Of a DNA stretch of 61,204 nucleotides, positions 35,328-42,785 are shown piece by piece; position 1 is the stretch's first letter; each line of letters starts with the position of its first letter. The DNA is from Nitrososphaerota archaeon (lineage in GTDB: Archaea; Thermoproteota; Nitrososphaeria; Nitrososphaerales; Gagatemarchaeaceae). The stretch lies in contig JAGWHE010000004.1 in the NCBI GenBank assembly GCA_028866945.1, positions 1 through 61,204 on the forward strand. Reading direction: 5' to 3'. The translations under genes were made by a program, and so were the position numbers. The notes under the pieces are model-generated. The model had not been told where the DNA came from. It did no database searches and worked only from the letters and a program-made list of their open reading frames with translations.

Positions 35328-35788
35328 AGCGCTTTCCTAATCGCGTCGAAATCGGGGAACTTGCCTGGGTTCTCTGCCACCCACGCATACGCTATCTTCC
35401 CCGAGTCGTCAGCGACGAAGACCGCCCGGTTGGCCGAGTCATACCCCTCCAACCCACCGAGGTTCTTCCAGACCACGTCGTACTTGCGGATCGCCTCCCG
35501 CTTGAAGTCGCTGAGCAGGGTGAAGGTGAGCCCATGCTTCTCCGCGAACGCCTTGTTCGCAAAGGGCGCGTCCACAGAAATCCCTACTACGGTTGCGTTG
35601 AGCTTCTGGAACTCGTCGTGCATGTCCCTGAATGCACACATCTCCTTGGTGCAGACGCCTGTGAAGGCGCCGGGGTAGAACGCGAATATCGTCTTCCTCC
35701 CCTTGGCCAGGAAGTCGGAAGTCTTCCTCAGCTTCAGGTCAGTATCATAGAGGGCGAACTCCGGGATTTTGGTGCCTACTTCGAGCAT
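35324..35788 (-). CDS. Peroxiredoxin (AhpC/TSA-Prx family)
   Basis: 154 residues from ATG 35788, 27 bp from the AT box TTTTTTAC. Peroxidatic C46 lies in AFTGVCTKEMC, with C51 nearby. The BCP/1-Cys-like layout FAFYPGAFTGVCTKEMC and GLTFTLLSDF is clear. It reduces peroxides using thiols. The open frame upstream of this ATG is antisense to the divergent ThiF gene and not part of the protein. Confidence 0.93.
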   Translation of the reverse strand: MLEVGTKIPEFALYDTDLKLRKTSDFLAKGRKTIFAFYPGAFTGVCTKEMCAFRDMHDEFQKLNATVVGISVDAPFANKAFAEKHGLTFTLLSDFKREAIRKYDVVWKNLGGLEGYDSANRAVFVADDSGKIAYAWVAENPGKFPDFDAIRKAL

Positions 35789-35879
35789 AGGTGCCCCCCT
35801 CATCGACCAGTAAAAAATCTGTGGCTTGCGGCCTAAATCTCCGAAGGTTCTATGTATCCGCACACGCGCGGAAGGGGCC

Positions 35880-37019
35880 ATGAGAGGGCCTCCACTCACC
35901 GAAGCCGAGGTGAAGCGGTACGGCAGACACCTCGTCCTCCCTGAGATAGGGGCAGAGGGGCAGTCGAAGCTCAGGGCCTCATCCGTGCTGGTGGTCGGGG
36001 TCGGTGGCCTCGGGGTGCCGGCCGCCGTGCAGCTTGCTTCGGCGGGGGTGGGGAGAATCGGGCTACTCGACGGCGACACCGTGGAGGCATCCAACCTTCA
36101 AAGGCAGTTCATCTTCTCAGAGGCAGATGTCGGGAGAAAGAAGGTGGAGATAGCCGCGGAGAGGCTCAGGCAGGTCAACCCCAATGCCAGAGTCGCCACC
36201 TACGACGTCAGGCTCGGCTCGGACAACGCGCTCGACTTCATCGGAGAGTACGACGTCGTGGTTGACGCAACCGACAACCTTCCGAGCAGGTATCTGATCA
36301 GCGATGCCTGCGTCATGCTGTCGAAGCCCGACGTCTACGCGAGCGCCCAGGCATTCGAAGGCCAGGTGTCGGTGTTCTACTCTCCCCTCGGCCCGTGCTA
36401 CCGCTGCATCTACCCGGCTCCGCCGCCTCCGGAATCGGTAAGATCCTGCGAAGAGACCGGAGTCATGAGCGCCGTGCCTTCTGTCCTGGGTACTCTCCAG
36501 GCCATCCAGGCGGTAGCCCTCATCCTGCAGAGGGGCTCCCCCCTCGTCGGCAGGCTCCTAGTCTTCAACGCCCTCGACAGTTCCTTCGACGAAGTGAAGA
36601 TCAGGAAGAGCGGAAGCTGTGCAGCCTGTGGTCCGGAGGCGACTCTGACGGCTCTCATCGACTACGAGGAGTTCTGCAACGTCAGGCCACGGCCGGAGTC
36701 CAAGGTTGACGTCACCCCCGTCGAGCTGAAGGCGATGCTCGACGCCGGCGCCCCGGTCACCCTCCTCGACGTCAGGGAACCGTATGAACACTCCATCTGT
36801 CACCTGGATGGTGCGGTGCTCGTCCCCCTGGGCAGCCTAGTCCGGGGCGCCGCCAAGTTGGACAGGTCGAAGCGGCTGGTCGCCTACTGTCACACGGGAG
36901 TCAGAAGCAGGACCGCGGTGGAGTTCCTGCGCAAGGCAGGGTTCTCGGATGTCATGAACCTCAAGGGGGGCATCGAAGCTTGGGCGGAAGAAGTCGAGCC
37001 CACGATGCCGAGGTACTGA
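35880..37019 (+). CDS. moeB: ThiF/MoeB/HesA-type adenylyltransferase fused to rhodanese
   Basis: 379 residues from ATG 35880. The N-terminal E1-like domain (GVGGLGVPAA, DGDTVEASNLQRQF, DNLPSRYL, CYRC and CAACG zinc pairs) adenylates the C-terminus of a ubiquitin-like sulfur carrier. The C-terminal rhodanese (LLDVREPYEH, CHTGVRSRT) carries the active cysteine. It supplies sulfur to molybdopterin, thiamine or tRNA thiolation via SAMP/MoaD/ThiS. Immediately downstream lies a transposon-like element. Confidence 0.93.
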   Translation: MRGPPLTEAEVKRYGRHLVLPEIGAEGQSKLRASSVLVVGVGGLGVPAAVQLASAGVGRIGLLDGDTVEASNLQRQFIFSEADVGRKKVEIAAERLRQVNPNARVATYDVRLGSDNALDFIGEYDVVVDATDNLPSRYLISDACVMLSKPDVYASAQAFEGQVSVFYSPLGPCYRCIYPAPPPPESVRSCEETGVMSAVPSVLGTLQAIQAVALILQRGSPLVGRLLVFNALDSSFDEVKIRKSGSCAACGPEATLTALIDYEEFCNVRPRPESKVDVTPVELKAMLDAGAPVTLLDVREPYEHSICHLDGAVLVPLGSLVRGAAKLDRSKRLVAYCHTGVRSRTAVEFLRKAGFSDVMNLKGGIEAWAEEVEPTMPRY

Positions 37020-37032
37020 CCGGTCCACCTCA

Positions 37033-37040
37033 CGCAGTCC
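37033..37040 (+). repeat. Left 8-bp target-site duplication
   Basis: CGCAGTCC directly precedes the left inverted terminal repeat and is repeated exactly at 37556-37563 after the right one. Confidence 0.85.
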
Positions 37041-37056
37041 GGTTCTGTTAACTTAG
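37041..37056 (+). repeat. Left terminal inverted repeat
   Basis: GGTTCTGTTAACTTAG, perfect inverted match to 37540-37555. Confidence 0.85.
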
Positions 37057-37081
37057 CGGTTGTTCGGGGAGTTTGTTCCCC

Positions 37082-37099
37082 CTGTTAACTTGCGGTTGG
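37082..37099 (+). repeat. Sub-terminal direct copy of the left end
   Basis: CTGTTAACTTGCGGTTGG repeats the left-end core CTGTTAACTTAGCGGTTG with one base missing. It may be a second transposase-binding site, or serve as the TATA region for the cargo gene. Confidence 0.6.
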
Positions 37100-37136
37100 C
37101 GAGGCTTCTCAAGCCGCGCATTCTGCATGGCCTTTC

Positions 37137-37451
37137 ATGCCCTTAGTCAAGGGGCGCCCCAGGCACTCTCTCGCCTACAATATCTCCTTCATTCTGGGCG
37201 GGTTCGGATTGTGGGCGATTGCATTTCCATTCTATCCTCTGTGGTTCAGAATCGCATTCATCTTCCCTTTTCTTTTTGGGACAGGGCTGTGGGTTGGAGG
37301 AGTCCTTTTCCGCTTCATCGGATGGGAAGAGTCATTTCCATCAATCAAATCAATAGTGGATGGCATCACTGACGGTATTGGAATCGCGGCCCTTTTGATT
37401 ACGATTGCGCACTTCTATCTCGGGCTTCCCGTCTCTGCCCCTGCTCTCTGA
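37137..37451 (+). CDS. Small membrane protein carried by the transposon-like element
   Basis: 104 residues with about three membrane helices (ISFILGGFGLWAIAFPF, IAFIFPFLFGTGLWVGGVLF, GIGIAALLITIAHFYLGL). It lies entirely within the inverted repeats, and its GC content is visibly lower than that of neighbouring genes, suggesting transfer. It shows no transposase motif. The family is not recognised. Confidence 0.6.
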   Translation: MPLVKGRPRHSLAYNISFILGGFGLWAIAFPFYPLWFRIAFIFPFLFGTGLWVGGVLFRFIGWEESFPSIKSIVDGITDGIGIAALLITIAHFYLGLPVSAPAL

Positions 37452-37539
37452 CTGCCGCATTCTGGATAATCGTCTTCCACTTGTCAGCCCCCTCGACCTT
37501 GATACCCGCCATCTCCGAGGGGGTCAGTCCGCTCAACCT

Positions 37540-37555
37540 CTAAGTTAACAGAACC
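37540..37555 (-). repeat. Right terminal inverted repeat
   Basis: CTAAGTTAACAGAACC, the reverse complement of 37041-37056. Confidence 0.85.
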
Positions 37556-37563
37556 CGCAGTCC
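37556..37563 (+). repeat. Right 8-bp target-site duplication
   Basis: CGCAGTCC, identical to 37033-37040. Confidence 0.85.
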
Positions 37564-37602
37564 TCTCCCTTAAGTGGCCCGGAGGCGCAAGCAGCGCCTT
37601 CC

Positions 37603-38478
37603 TTGGTCACGGCTCTCATAATCGCCGGCGAGTGGGCCCTGTTCTTCGTCGGCGCTGCCGTCCCCGTCTACATAGTCTTCGGGCTCATAGGCCTCGCCGG
37701 CCTGAGAGAACTCACGCGATACGAGTCGCACGGCTCCATCTACTACCAGCTCAACCCGGCCACCAAGCTTGCCGCCCTCTTCATGGTGGCCGTGTCATCT
37801 TCGTTCGCCGGGCTCTACCTGGGGCTGCTGGCGACCGGGGTCATCCTTGCATCATACGTCACCTTGTTCCACGGCGCAGAGAAACTGAAGCTAGGCTTTC
37901 TGTTCACGGTCGCCGTTGTCTGGGGGACCGTGTGGGGCTCGGTCTCCGACAGGATATCCTTCGCTATCAACGCCGGATCCAGCGGCCTCCCAGTCAACGA
38001 CTCGTTCCTCTACAGGGACCTGACCAGGGTGGTCGCCTCTGAGGTTGCGGTCTCAGGGGTCTTCCTCCTCGCCCTGATCCTCGTGATGACCAGCACCCCA
38101 TCGTCGGTGATGCGGGCGCTTAGGAGGATCGGGATACCCAACCCCATCACCTTCTCCGTGGTCGTGGGCATGAGGACGGTCCCTCTCCTCCTGGAGGCCA
38201 TCAACGGCATCGTCAAAGTGCAGCTGAGCCGGGGGTTCGGGACGCGGGGCAGCCGGTCGCTTGGACCGCTGTACGTCGTCGCAGCCGCTGTCTTCGCGCT
38301 TGTCCCCGCCCTGATCTACCTGCTGAGGGGGGCGAGGAACACCGCCATCTCGACAGGGACCAGGGCCTTCGGAGCTTACAAGAGCCGTACCTACATGAAG
38401 AAGCCGCGCTTCGGTCCCGCCGATGTCACGGTGCTCGCCCTCGCCGCGGCGTTCCTCTTGGCCGCGTTCTTCTACTAG
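37603..38478 (+). CDS. ecfT: ECF transporter T component (EcfT-like), copy 1
   Basis: Membrane scaffold linking the ATPases to a substrate-binding S protein. 291 residues with several membrane helices. The EcfT-type arginine segments are STPSSVMRALRRIGIPN and GFGTRGSRS. TTG 37603 lies 31 bp after TATA CCTTAAGT, which survived the element insertion just upstream. It is convergent with a second T gene (4-bp overlap). Confidence 0.85.
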   Translation: MVTALIIAGEWALFFVGAAVPVYIVFGLIGLAGLRELTRYESHGSIYYQLNPATKLAALFMVAVSSSFAGLYLGLLATGVILASYVTLFHGAEKLKLGFLFTVAVVWGTVWGSVSDRISFAINAGSSGLPVNDSFLYRDLTRVVASEVAVSGVFLLALILVMTSTPSSVMRALRRIGIPNPITFSVVVGMRTVPLLLEAINGIVKVQLSRGFGTRGSRSLGPLYVVAAAVFALVPALIYLLRGARNTAISTGTRAFGAYKSRTYMKKPRFGPADVTVLALAAAFLLAAFFY

Positions 38479-39530
38479 GCAGTCGAGGTGGCGCCGCAGC
38501 TCGACCCCACCGCCGAGTATGGGATGGCCCTGCCGAACCCATACAGGTTGGAGAAGACCGCCAGGGCGACCAGGCCTGCGATGATCGCGAAGAAGACGTA
38601 GTCTCCCTTCGAGAACGTGAATGGCTTCAGGAAGGTCCGCTGCTTGTACGCCCTGAACGCCCTGGTGTCCGCGGAGATCGCCGTGTTCCTCGCCCCCCTG
38701 AACAGGAACGTCATCGCAGGCACGATGCTGGTGAGCACCCCGCCGAAGAGGTAGAAGACCCGGGTGACCTTGTTGGCCTTGGCGCCGTACCCCCTCATGA
38801 ACTGGACCTTCACAGCTGTGTCGAGGGTGTCGAAGATCCTCGGGACCGTCCTCATCCCGACGACGAGCGCAAAGATCAGGACCACGGGGAGCTTGAGCCG
38901 CCCCAGGGTACGGAGAATCGCCGAGGGCGTGCTCGTCATGATGAGTATGAGAGAGGAGATCAGCACCACCCCTGCTCTCGTGGATACCTGCATGCCATAG
39001 AGCAGCCCCTGGGTGGTCAAGACCGGCTGATACCCGAGGATCGTGAAGTAGGACGCCCACTGCCAGACCGGGGTGAACAGTGCCATCCAGGCGGCGCTCG
39101 GCGGCTGGGGGGTCGCGCTGACGGACGCCACGCAGATGTGGTAGAACGCGTACATGAGCAGCCCATAGGGGGTCTGGGTGGCGTAGTACCAGGCGAGCCC
39201 GATCACAGAGGCGAAGACCAGGGCGCTCCCGAGGGCGAGCCTCCTGAGCCCCCTCTTGAGGGTAAGGTACGTCGACAGGACCACCAGGCCGATGACCAGG
39301 TCGATGGACCAGGCGGTGACCGCCACCACGAAGGTGAGAACGATCGTGAAGATGATCTTCGTCAGCGGATTGAGCCGGTAGTAGAAGGTGTGGTGCTCCT
39401 CGTACCTGGAGATGTCCCTGAACCCGGTGAGTCCAATGTACCCGAAGATGAGATAGAGTGGGGTCACCAAGCCGAAGACGAAGAGGAACCAGCTCCCGAC
39501 GTTGACCCAGACCGCGTCGAGGAGCGCCAA
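38475..39530 (-). CDS. ecfT: ECF transporter T component (EcfT-like), copy 2
   Basis: 351 residues. The same fold and motifs as copy 1: LNPLTKI, STPSAILRTLGRLKLP, VVGMRTVPRIFD, RGYGAKANK, LFRGARNTAISADTRAF. The two copies share clear blocks (FRDISRYEEHHTFYYRLNP versus LRELTRYESHGSIYYQLNP), so they are paralogues. Longer than copy 1 owing to an extra central loop. It follows the fused ATPase gene in the same operon with a 2-bp gap. Confidence 0.87.
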   Translation of the reverse strand: MALLDAVWVNVGSWFLFVFGLVTPLYLIFGYIGLTGFRDISRYEEHHTFYYRLNPLTKIIFTIVLTFVVAVTAWSIDLVIGLVVLSTYLTLKRGLRRLALGSALVFASVIGLAWYYATQTPYGLLMYAFYHICVASVSATPQPPSAAWMALFTPVWQWASYFTILGYQPVLTTQGLLYGMQVSTRAGVVLISSLILIMTSTPSAILRTLGRLKLPVVLIFALVVGMRTVPRIFDTLDTAVKVQFMRGYGAKANKVTRVFYLFGGVLTSIVPAMTFLFRGARNTAISADTRAFRAYKQRTFLKPFTFSKGDYVFFAIIAGLVALAVFSNLYGFGRAIPYSAVGSSCGATSTA

Positions 39531-39532
39531 TC

Positions 39533-41179
39533 TCAGACCCCCAGCATCCCGAGCTCCGGGATGGGGATGTCCGGGTTCCTCAGGTAGTACTCCGTCGGGG
39601 GGATCACCGAATAGTTCTGCGAAGAAGCGAAGACCTCTTCGGGGGTCCCTTCGAGGACCTTCTTCCCGCCGTCAAGGACGAGCATCGAGTCAGCGTACCT
39701 GTACACGAACTTCGCGTCGTGGGTGACTATGATGAACGAGTACCCGAGCCCCTTGAGCATGTTGATCTCCTTGGCGATTATCTCCTTGTGGTAGAAGTCC
39801 TGGCCCGAGGTGGGCTCGTCCATCATCACGATCTTGACACCGGACGAGAGCGCCGCCGCCATCGCCACCCTCCTCCTCTGTCCCACGCTGAGCATCAGCG
39901 GGTCGCGCCGCCTGAACTCCTGCAGCCCGAACAGCTTCAGGAACTCCTCCGTCGGCCCCTTGTAGTCCTTGACCCCGCGCTTCCTCATGGAGTAGGAGAT
40001 CTCCTCTTCGACGGTCTTGTTGATCAGCATGAGATCGAAGCTCTGAGGGACGTAGGCGATGTGCTTCCCCCTCTCCTGGATGGACGCCTTGCTCAGGTCG
40101 ACCCCGTTGATCATGAGCTTCGACTTCGCCGTGAGCTCCTTGTCCAGGAAGTTCATCACAGCCTTGAGGAAGGTGGATTTGCCCGCGCCGTTCCTTCCCA
40201 TGATCGCCAGCATCTGTGGCTCTCTCAGGGTCAGGTCGGCTTCGACCAGGACCTTCCCCTGGACCTCGACGTGGGCGAACGCCTCCATGATCACCTTCCC
40301 CCCGCCCCCCCGCTGAGGGGTGCCCAGCTGCAGCCCTTCGCGCGCTATCCTCTGCCTGATCCCCTCTATGTTCGACGGGTCCATCCTGAACTTCTTGGCG
40401 TACAGGTAGTGTTCCGGTACGTCGATCCCTGCCGCGTGGAGCTCGTCGACGTAGTCCACCAGCTTGGCCTTGGCTATGTCGAAGACCACCTTGCCTTCGT
40501 CCACCAGGACGACCCTGTCGATGAAATGCAGCGCCCTCTCCAGCTTGTGCTCAACGATGATCAGGGTGCTCTTCCCCTTCAGCCCCGTCAGGGTCTGGAA
40601 GACGCGCGCGGTCCCCTCGGGGTCGATGTTCGACGTTGGTTCGTCCATTATGAGCAGCTTGGGCTGCATCGCCAGCACCGCCGCCAGGGCCACCCTCTGC
40701 AGCTCTCCGCCCGAGAGGACGTAGGTCTCCCTCTCTCTCAGGTTCTCGATGCCCGTCGTCGCGATGGCCAGGTCGACTCTCCGCTGTATCTCGTCTGGAG
40801 GCATCATGAGGTTCTCGGGCCCGAACGCGATCTCCTCTTCCACCGTGTAGTTCAGCACCTGGGTCTCCGGGTCCTGGAGGAGGGTTCCCACCATGGTCGA
40901 AAGCTTGGGGAGCGGCGTCTGCTTGACGGCGTTCCCGTAAACCACGACCCCGTCGGGGTCGTTCCCCTTGAAGATGTGAGGTATCACACCGTTGAAGCAG
41001 TTGACGAGGGTAGACTTGCCGCCCCCTGACTTGCCTATGACCAGGGCGACTTCCCCGTCGACCACATGGAAATCGCCGACCGTGAGGACGGGCTTGCCTA
41101 CGCCGACATAGTTGAAGACGAGGTCTTTGACATCCACCGGATTCGCCAGCGAGGCCTCGGGCGAACCTGTTTCCGCCAC
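39533..41179 (-). CDS. ecfA: ECF transporter ATPase, two fused domains (EcfA-EcfA')
   Basis: 548 residues with two complete ABC domains. Domain 1 (about 15-260): Walker A GKSGGGKS (49-56), signature LSGGELQ, Walker B LLIMDEP. Domain 2 (about 295-530): Walker A GRNGAGKS, a variant signature LSVGQ, Walker B IVMMDEP. Together they replace the usual A1/A2 pair. GTG 41179 lies 26 bp from TATA CTTAAGCACG. It powers the transporter with the T protein downstream and the S protein upstream. Confidence 0.93.
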   Translation of the reverse strand: MAETGSPEASLANPVDVKDLVFNYVGVGKPVLTVGDFHVVDGEVALVIGKSGGGKSTLVNCFNGVIPHIFKGNDPDGVVVYGNAVKQTPLPKLSTMVGTLLQDPETQVLNYTVEEEIAFGPENLMMPPDEIQRRVDLAIATTGIENLRERETYVLSGGELQRVALAAVLAMQPKLLIMDEPTSNIDPEGTARVFQTLTGLKGKSTLIIVEHKLERALHFIDRVVLVDEGKVVFDIAKAKLVDYVDELHAAGIDVPEHYLYAKKFRMDPSNIEGIRQRIAREGLQLGTPQRGGGGKVIMEAFAHVEVQGKVLVEADLTLREPQMLAIMGRNGAGKSTFLKAVMNFLDKELTAKSKLMINGVDLSKASIQERGKHIAYVPQSFDLMLINKTVEEEISYSMRKRGVKDYKGPTEEFLKLFGLQEFRRRDPLMLSVGQRRRVAMAAALSSGVKIVMMDEPTSGQDFYHKEIIAKEINMLKGLGYSFIIVTHDAKFVYRYADSMLVLDGGKKVLEGTPEEVFASSQNYSVIPPTEYYLRNPDIPIPELGMLGV

Positions 41180-41273
41180 GGAACACGGCCGGCCCTATCA
41201 CGTGCTTAAGTCTTGCCAGACTCGTTCCGGCGAATCGTCACCTTGGGCGGAAGCCCGCCACTCTGACCGCATA

Positions 41274-41306
41274 AAACAGGTCGGGAGGAGGTCTCCCTTG
41301 ACCTCC
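41274..41306 (-). terminator. Hairpin and T-run after the S-component gene
   Basis: A 7-bp perfect stem GGAGGTC / GACCTCC (41287-41306, 6-nt loop), followed on the minus strand by CCCGACCTGTTTTATG. It likely ends the S-component transcript before the ecfA promoter. Confidence 0.45.
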
Positions 41307-41339
41307 CCTTTCCCTTCTTACCTTCACCCTAACTCGCTG

Positions 41340-42101
41340 CTATTGGCCTATTGCTCTAGACACACGGTTCGCGATTATCCCGCCTAATGCGCCTGCGGGG
41401 ATACCGCTTATGATGAACCGGGTCAAGGTGGCGTAGATGGTCTCCCAGTTGACTTTGCTGCCGTTGATGAATGGGCCGAAGAACGCTGAGTAGATGATTG
41501 GGTCTGGGAATGCGAAGAGGAAGCCGACGATGGCGCCCTCGACGATCATCAGCGCCAGGAGCTTGTTGGAGGAACCGCCGCTGCCCGACGTTGCCGTGGC
41601 TTCAGCGGATGCCTTCATGGAGCTCTTGACCCCGAAGATGTTGCCCCCAGTTGCTGCGATTGTCAGGTCGAGGATGAGGCCGTACGTCAGACCCTCGTAG
41701 ATGAAGTACATCGGTTCGCCGCCGAACCCATAGTGGAAGATGTCGCTGAGGAACGAATAGACGACGAAGGACGTGGTTCCAACGCCGACCTTCCGCACGA
41801 GAGCGGCAATCACCATCATGGTGATCAGCTGTCCGCCGATGTAGCCGAGGTTGATGTATTGGCCTACTTCCCCTGGCAGGAACCCGCCCAGGAAAGCGCC
41901 AATGAACCACTGCCAAACCACAGCGAACGCGACGCCTATGCCTATGTAGACGAAGTCGAGTGTTGTGAATGAGCCTAGTCCACCTGTTTTCTTACCAAGG
42001 AAGAATGCTATCACCAGGGCTACGATGAAGTACCCGGCAACATACTCCCAAGGAATCTGGCCAACCTGGTTCAGCGAGCCGTCAATGCCGTTGAAACCCA
42101 T
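41340..42101 (-). CDS. ECF transporter S (substrate-binding) component, substrate unknown
   Basis: 253 residues from ATG 42101. About six membrane helices with glycine-rich turns and a C-terminal GIPAGALGGIIANRVSRAIG, typical of S proteins. A soluble Ser/Gly-rich loop (ATSGSGGSSNK) splits the protein. An in-frame start at 42170 is possible but lies upstream of the TATA-like GTTTATTAG. The S family, and so the vitamin or metal carried, cannot be assigned by eye. Confidence 0.75.
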   Translation of the reverse strand: MGFNGIDGSLNQVGQIPWEYVAGYFIVALVIAFFLGKKTGGLGSFTTLDFVYIGIGVAFAVVWQWFIGAFLGGFLPGEVGQYINLGYIGGQLITMMVIAALVRKVGVGTTSFVVYSFLSDIFHYGFGGEPMYFIYEGLTYGLILDLTIAATGGNIFGVKSSMKASAEATATSGSGGSSNKLLALMIVEGAIVGFLFAFPDPIIYSAFFGPFINGSKVNWETIYATLTRFIISGIPAGALGGIIANRVSRAIGQ

Positions 42102-42237
42102 GTTAGTGAGCCCGTCGTCATCGAGAAGTTCTAATAAACATTCGCAGAATATCCTCAATAGAAGCTGCACTCTGCGTTATAATTAGGTGAACAGGGGGAG
42201 AATGCTTAATAGAATTGGAAGGACAACCCGGCCTCGG

Positions 42238-42711
42238 ATGTCCGAAACAGTCCTGAACGCTGCAGGGACTTCCGCAGCAGGGACCGTTGCCGGTGCACCA
42301 ATGAGAACAGTGAAGATGCAGTATTTCGGGTATCTCTACATGTTCTTCGGCCTCTGCCTCCTGGTCTTCGGCAACTTGTTTGTCGAGTATCCAAAGGCAG
42401 GGATCGGGAACTTCACCCCGGCCGCCAGCTTCAACACCACCAACGCCGGAATCCTTTCCGTCGTCGGGATACTCGTCTTGGTCCTCGGGTACATGGACTA
42501 CAGAGGCGCCAAGATGTCCTCGTTCAAAATCTACTTCCCGGCGGTCATCTTCATCCTGGGACTTGTCCTCATCCCACTCTACTCGTACTACGGCGCCTTC
42601 ACGGGGCTGCTCGGCAACTCGTACAACCTGGCGGGAGCCAGCATGGGCGGGCTCCTCCTGGTCTTCGCCTCTCTGGGCGAAATAGTCCTGGCGCGGAAGA
42701 AACCGATGTAA
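42238..42711 (+). CDS. Four-helix membrane protein of unknown function
   Basis: 157 residues from ATG 42238, 29 bp after TATA GCTTAATAG. Four predicted membrane segments (YLYMFFGLCLLVFGNLF, GILSVVGILVLVLGYM, FPAVIFILGLVLIPLYSYY, MGGLLLVFASLGEIVLA). It is divergent from the S-component gene, so it could be linked to the ECF system, but no motif shows this. Confidence 0.7.
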   Translation: MSETVLNAAGTSAAGTVAGAPMRTVKMQYFGYLYMFFGLCLLVFGNLFVEYPKAGIGNFTPAASFNTTNAGILSVVGILVLVLGYMDYRGAKMSSFKIYFPAVIFILGLVLIPLYSYYGAFTGLLGNSYNLAGASMGGLLLVFASLGEIVLARKKPM

Positions 42712-42731
42712 GATTCGGTCGACGGAGCAAC

Positions 42732-42764
42732 GTGGGGCCTGCGACGGCCCTACCTCGCTTTTTT
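42732..42764 (+). terminator. Hairpin plus T6 after the membrane protein gene
   Basis: Stem GTGGGGCC / GGCCCTAC (one mismatch, 6-nt loop, 42732-42753) followed by CTCGC and six T residues at 42759-42764. It resembles an intrinsic terminator. Confidence 0.6.
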
Positions 42765-42785
42765 CGTATTCTAGAAGCGGCGACC

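Larger units (their letters stand above)
37041..37555. mobile_element. 515-bp non-autonomous transposon-like element with IS6-like ends
   Basis: Left end GGTTCTGTTAACTTAG (37041-37056) is matched by a perfect inverted copy at 37540-37555; extending inward, 24 of the first 27 bases match. Perfect 8-bp direct repeats CGCAGTCC flank it. Ends starting GGTTCTGTT plus 8-bp duplications recall the IS6/IS26 family (established knowledge; assignment is inference). No transposase is encoded; the inside holds one small membrane-protein frame. A partial extra copy of the end sequence lies at 37082-37099. Removing the element and one repeat restores a continuous spacer between moeB and ecfT. Confidence 0.85.

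Noticed and set aside
37073-37372. Alternative frame inside the mobile element as a transposase remnant
   Set aside because: It has no DDE or related motif and overlaps the better membrane-protein frame.
41213-42237. Vitamin riboswitch upstream of the ECF genes
   Set aside because: No THI-box, cobalamin or other known riboswitch core is visible in the short leaders; the genes look leaderless or nearly so.
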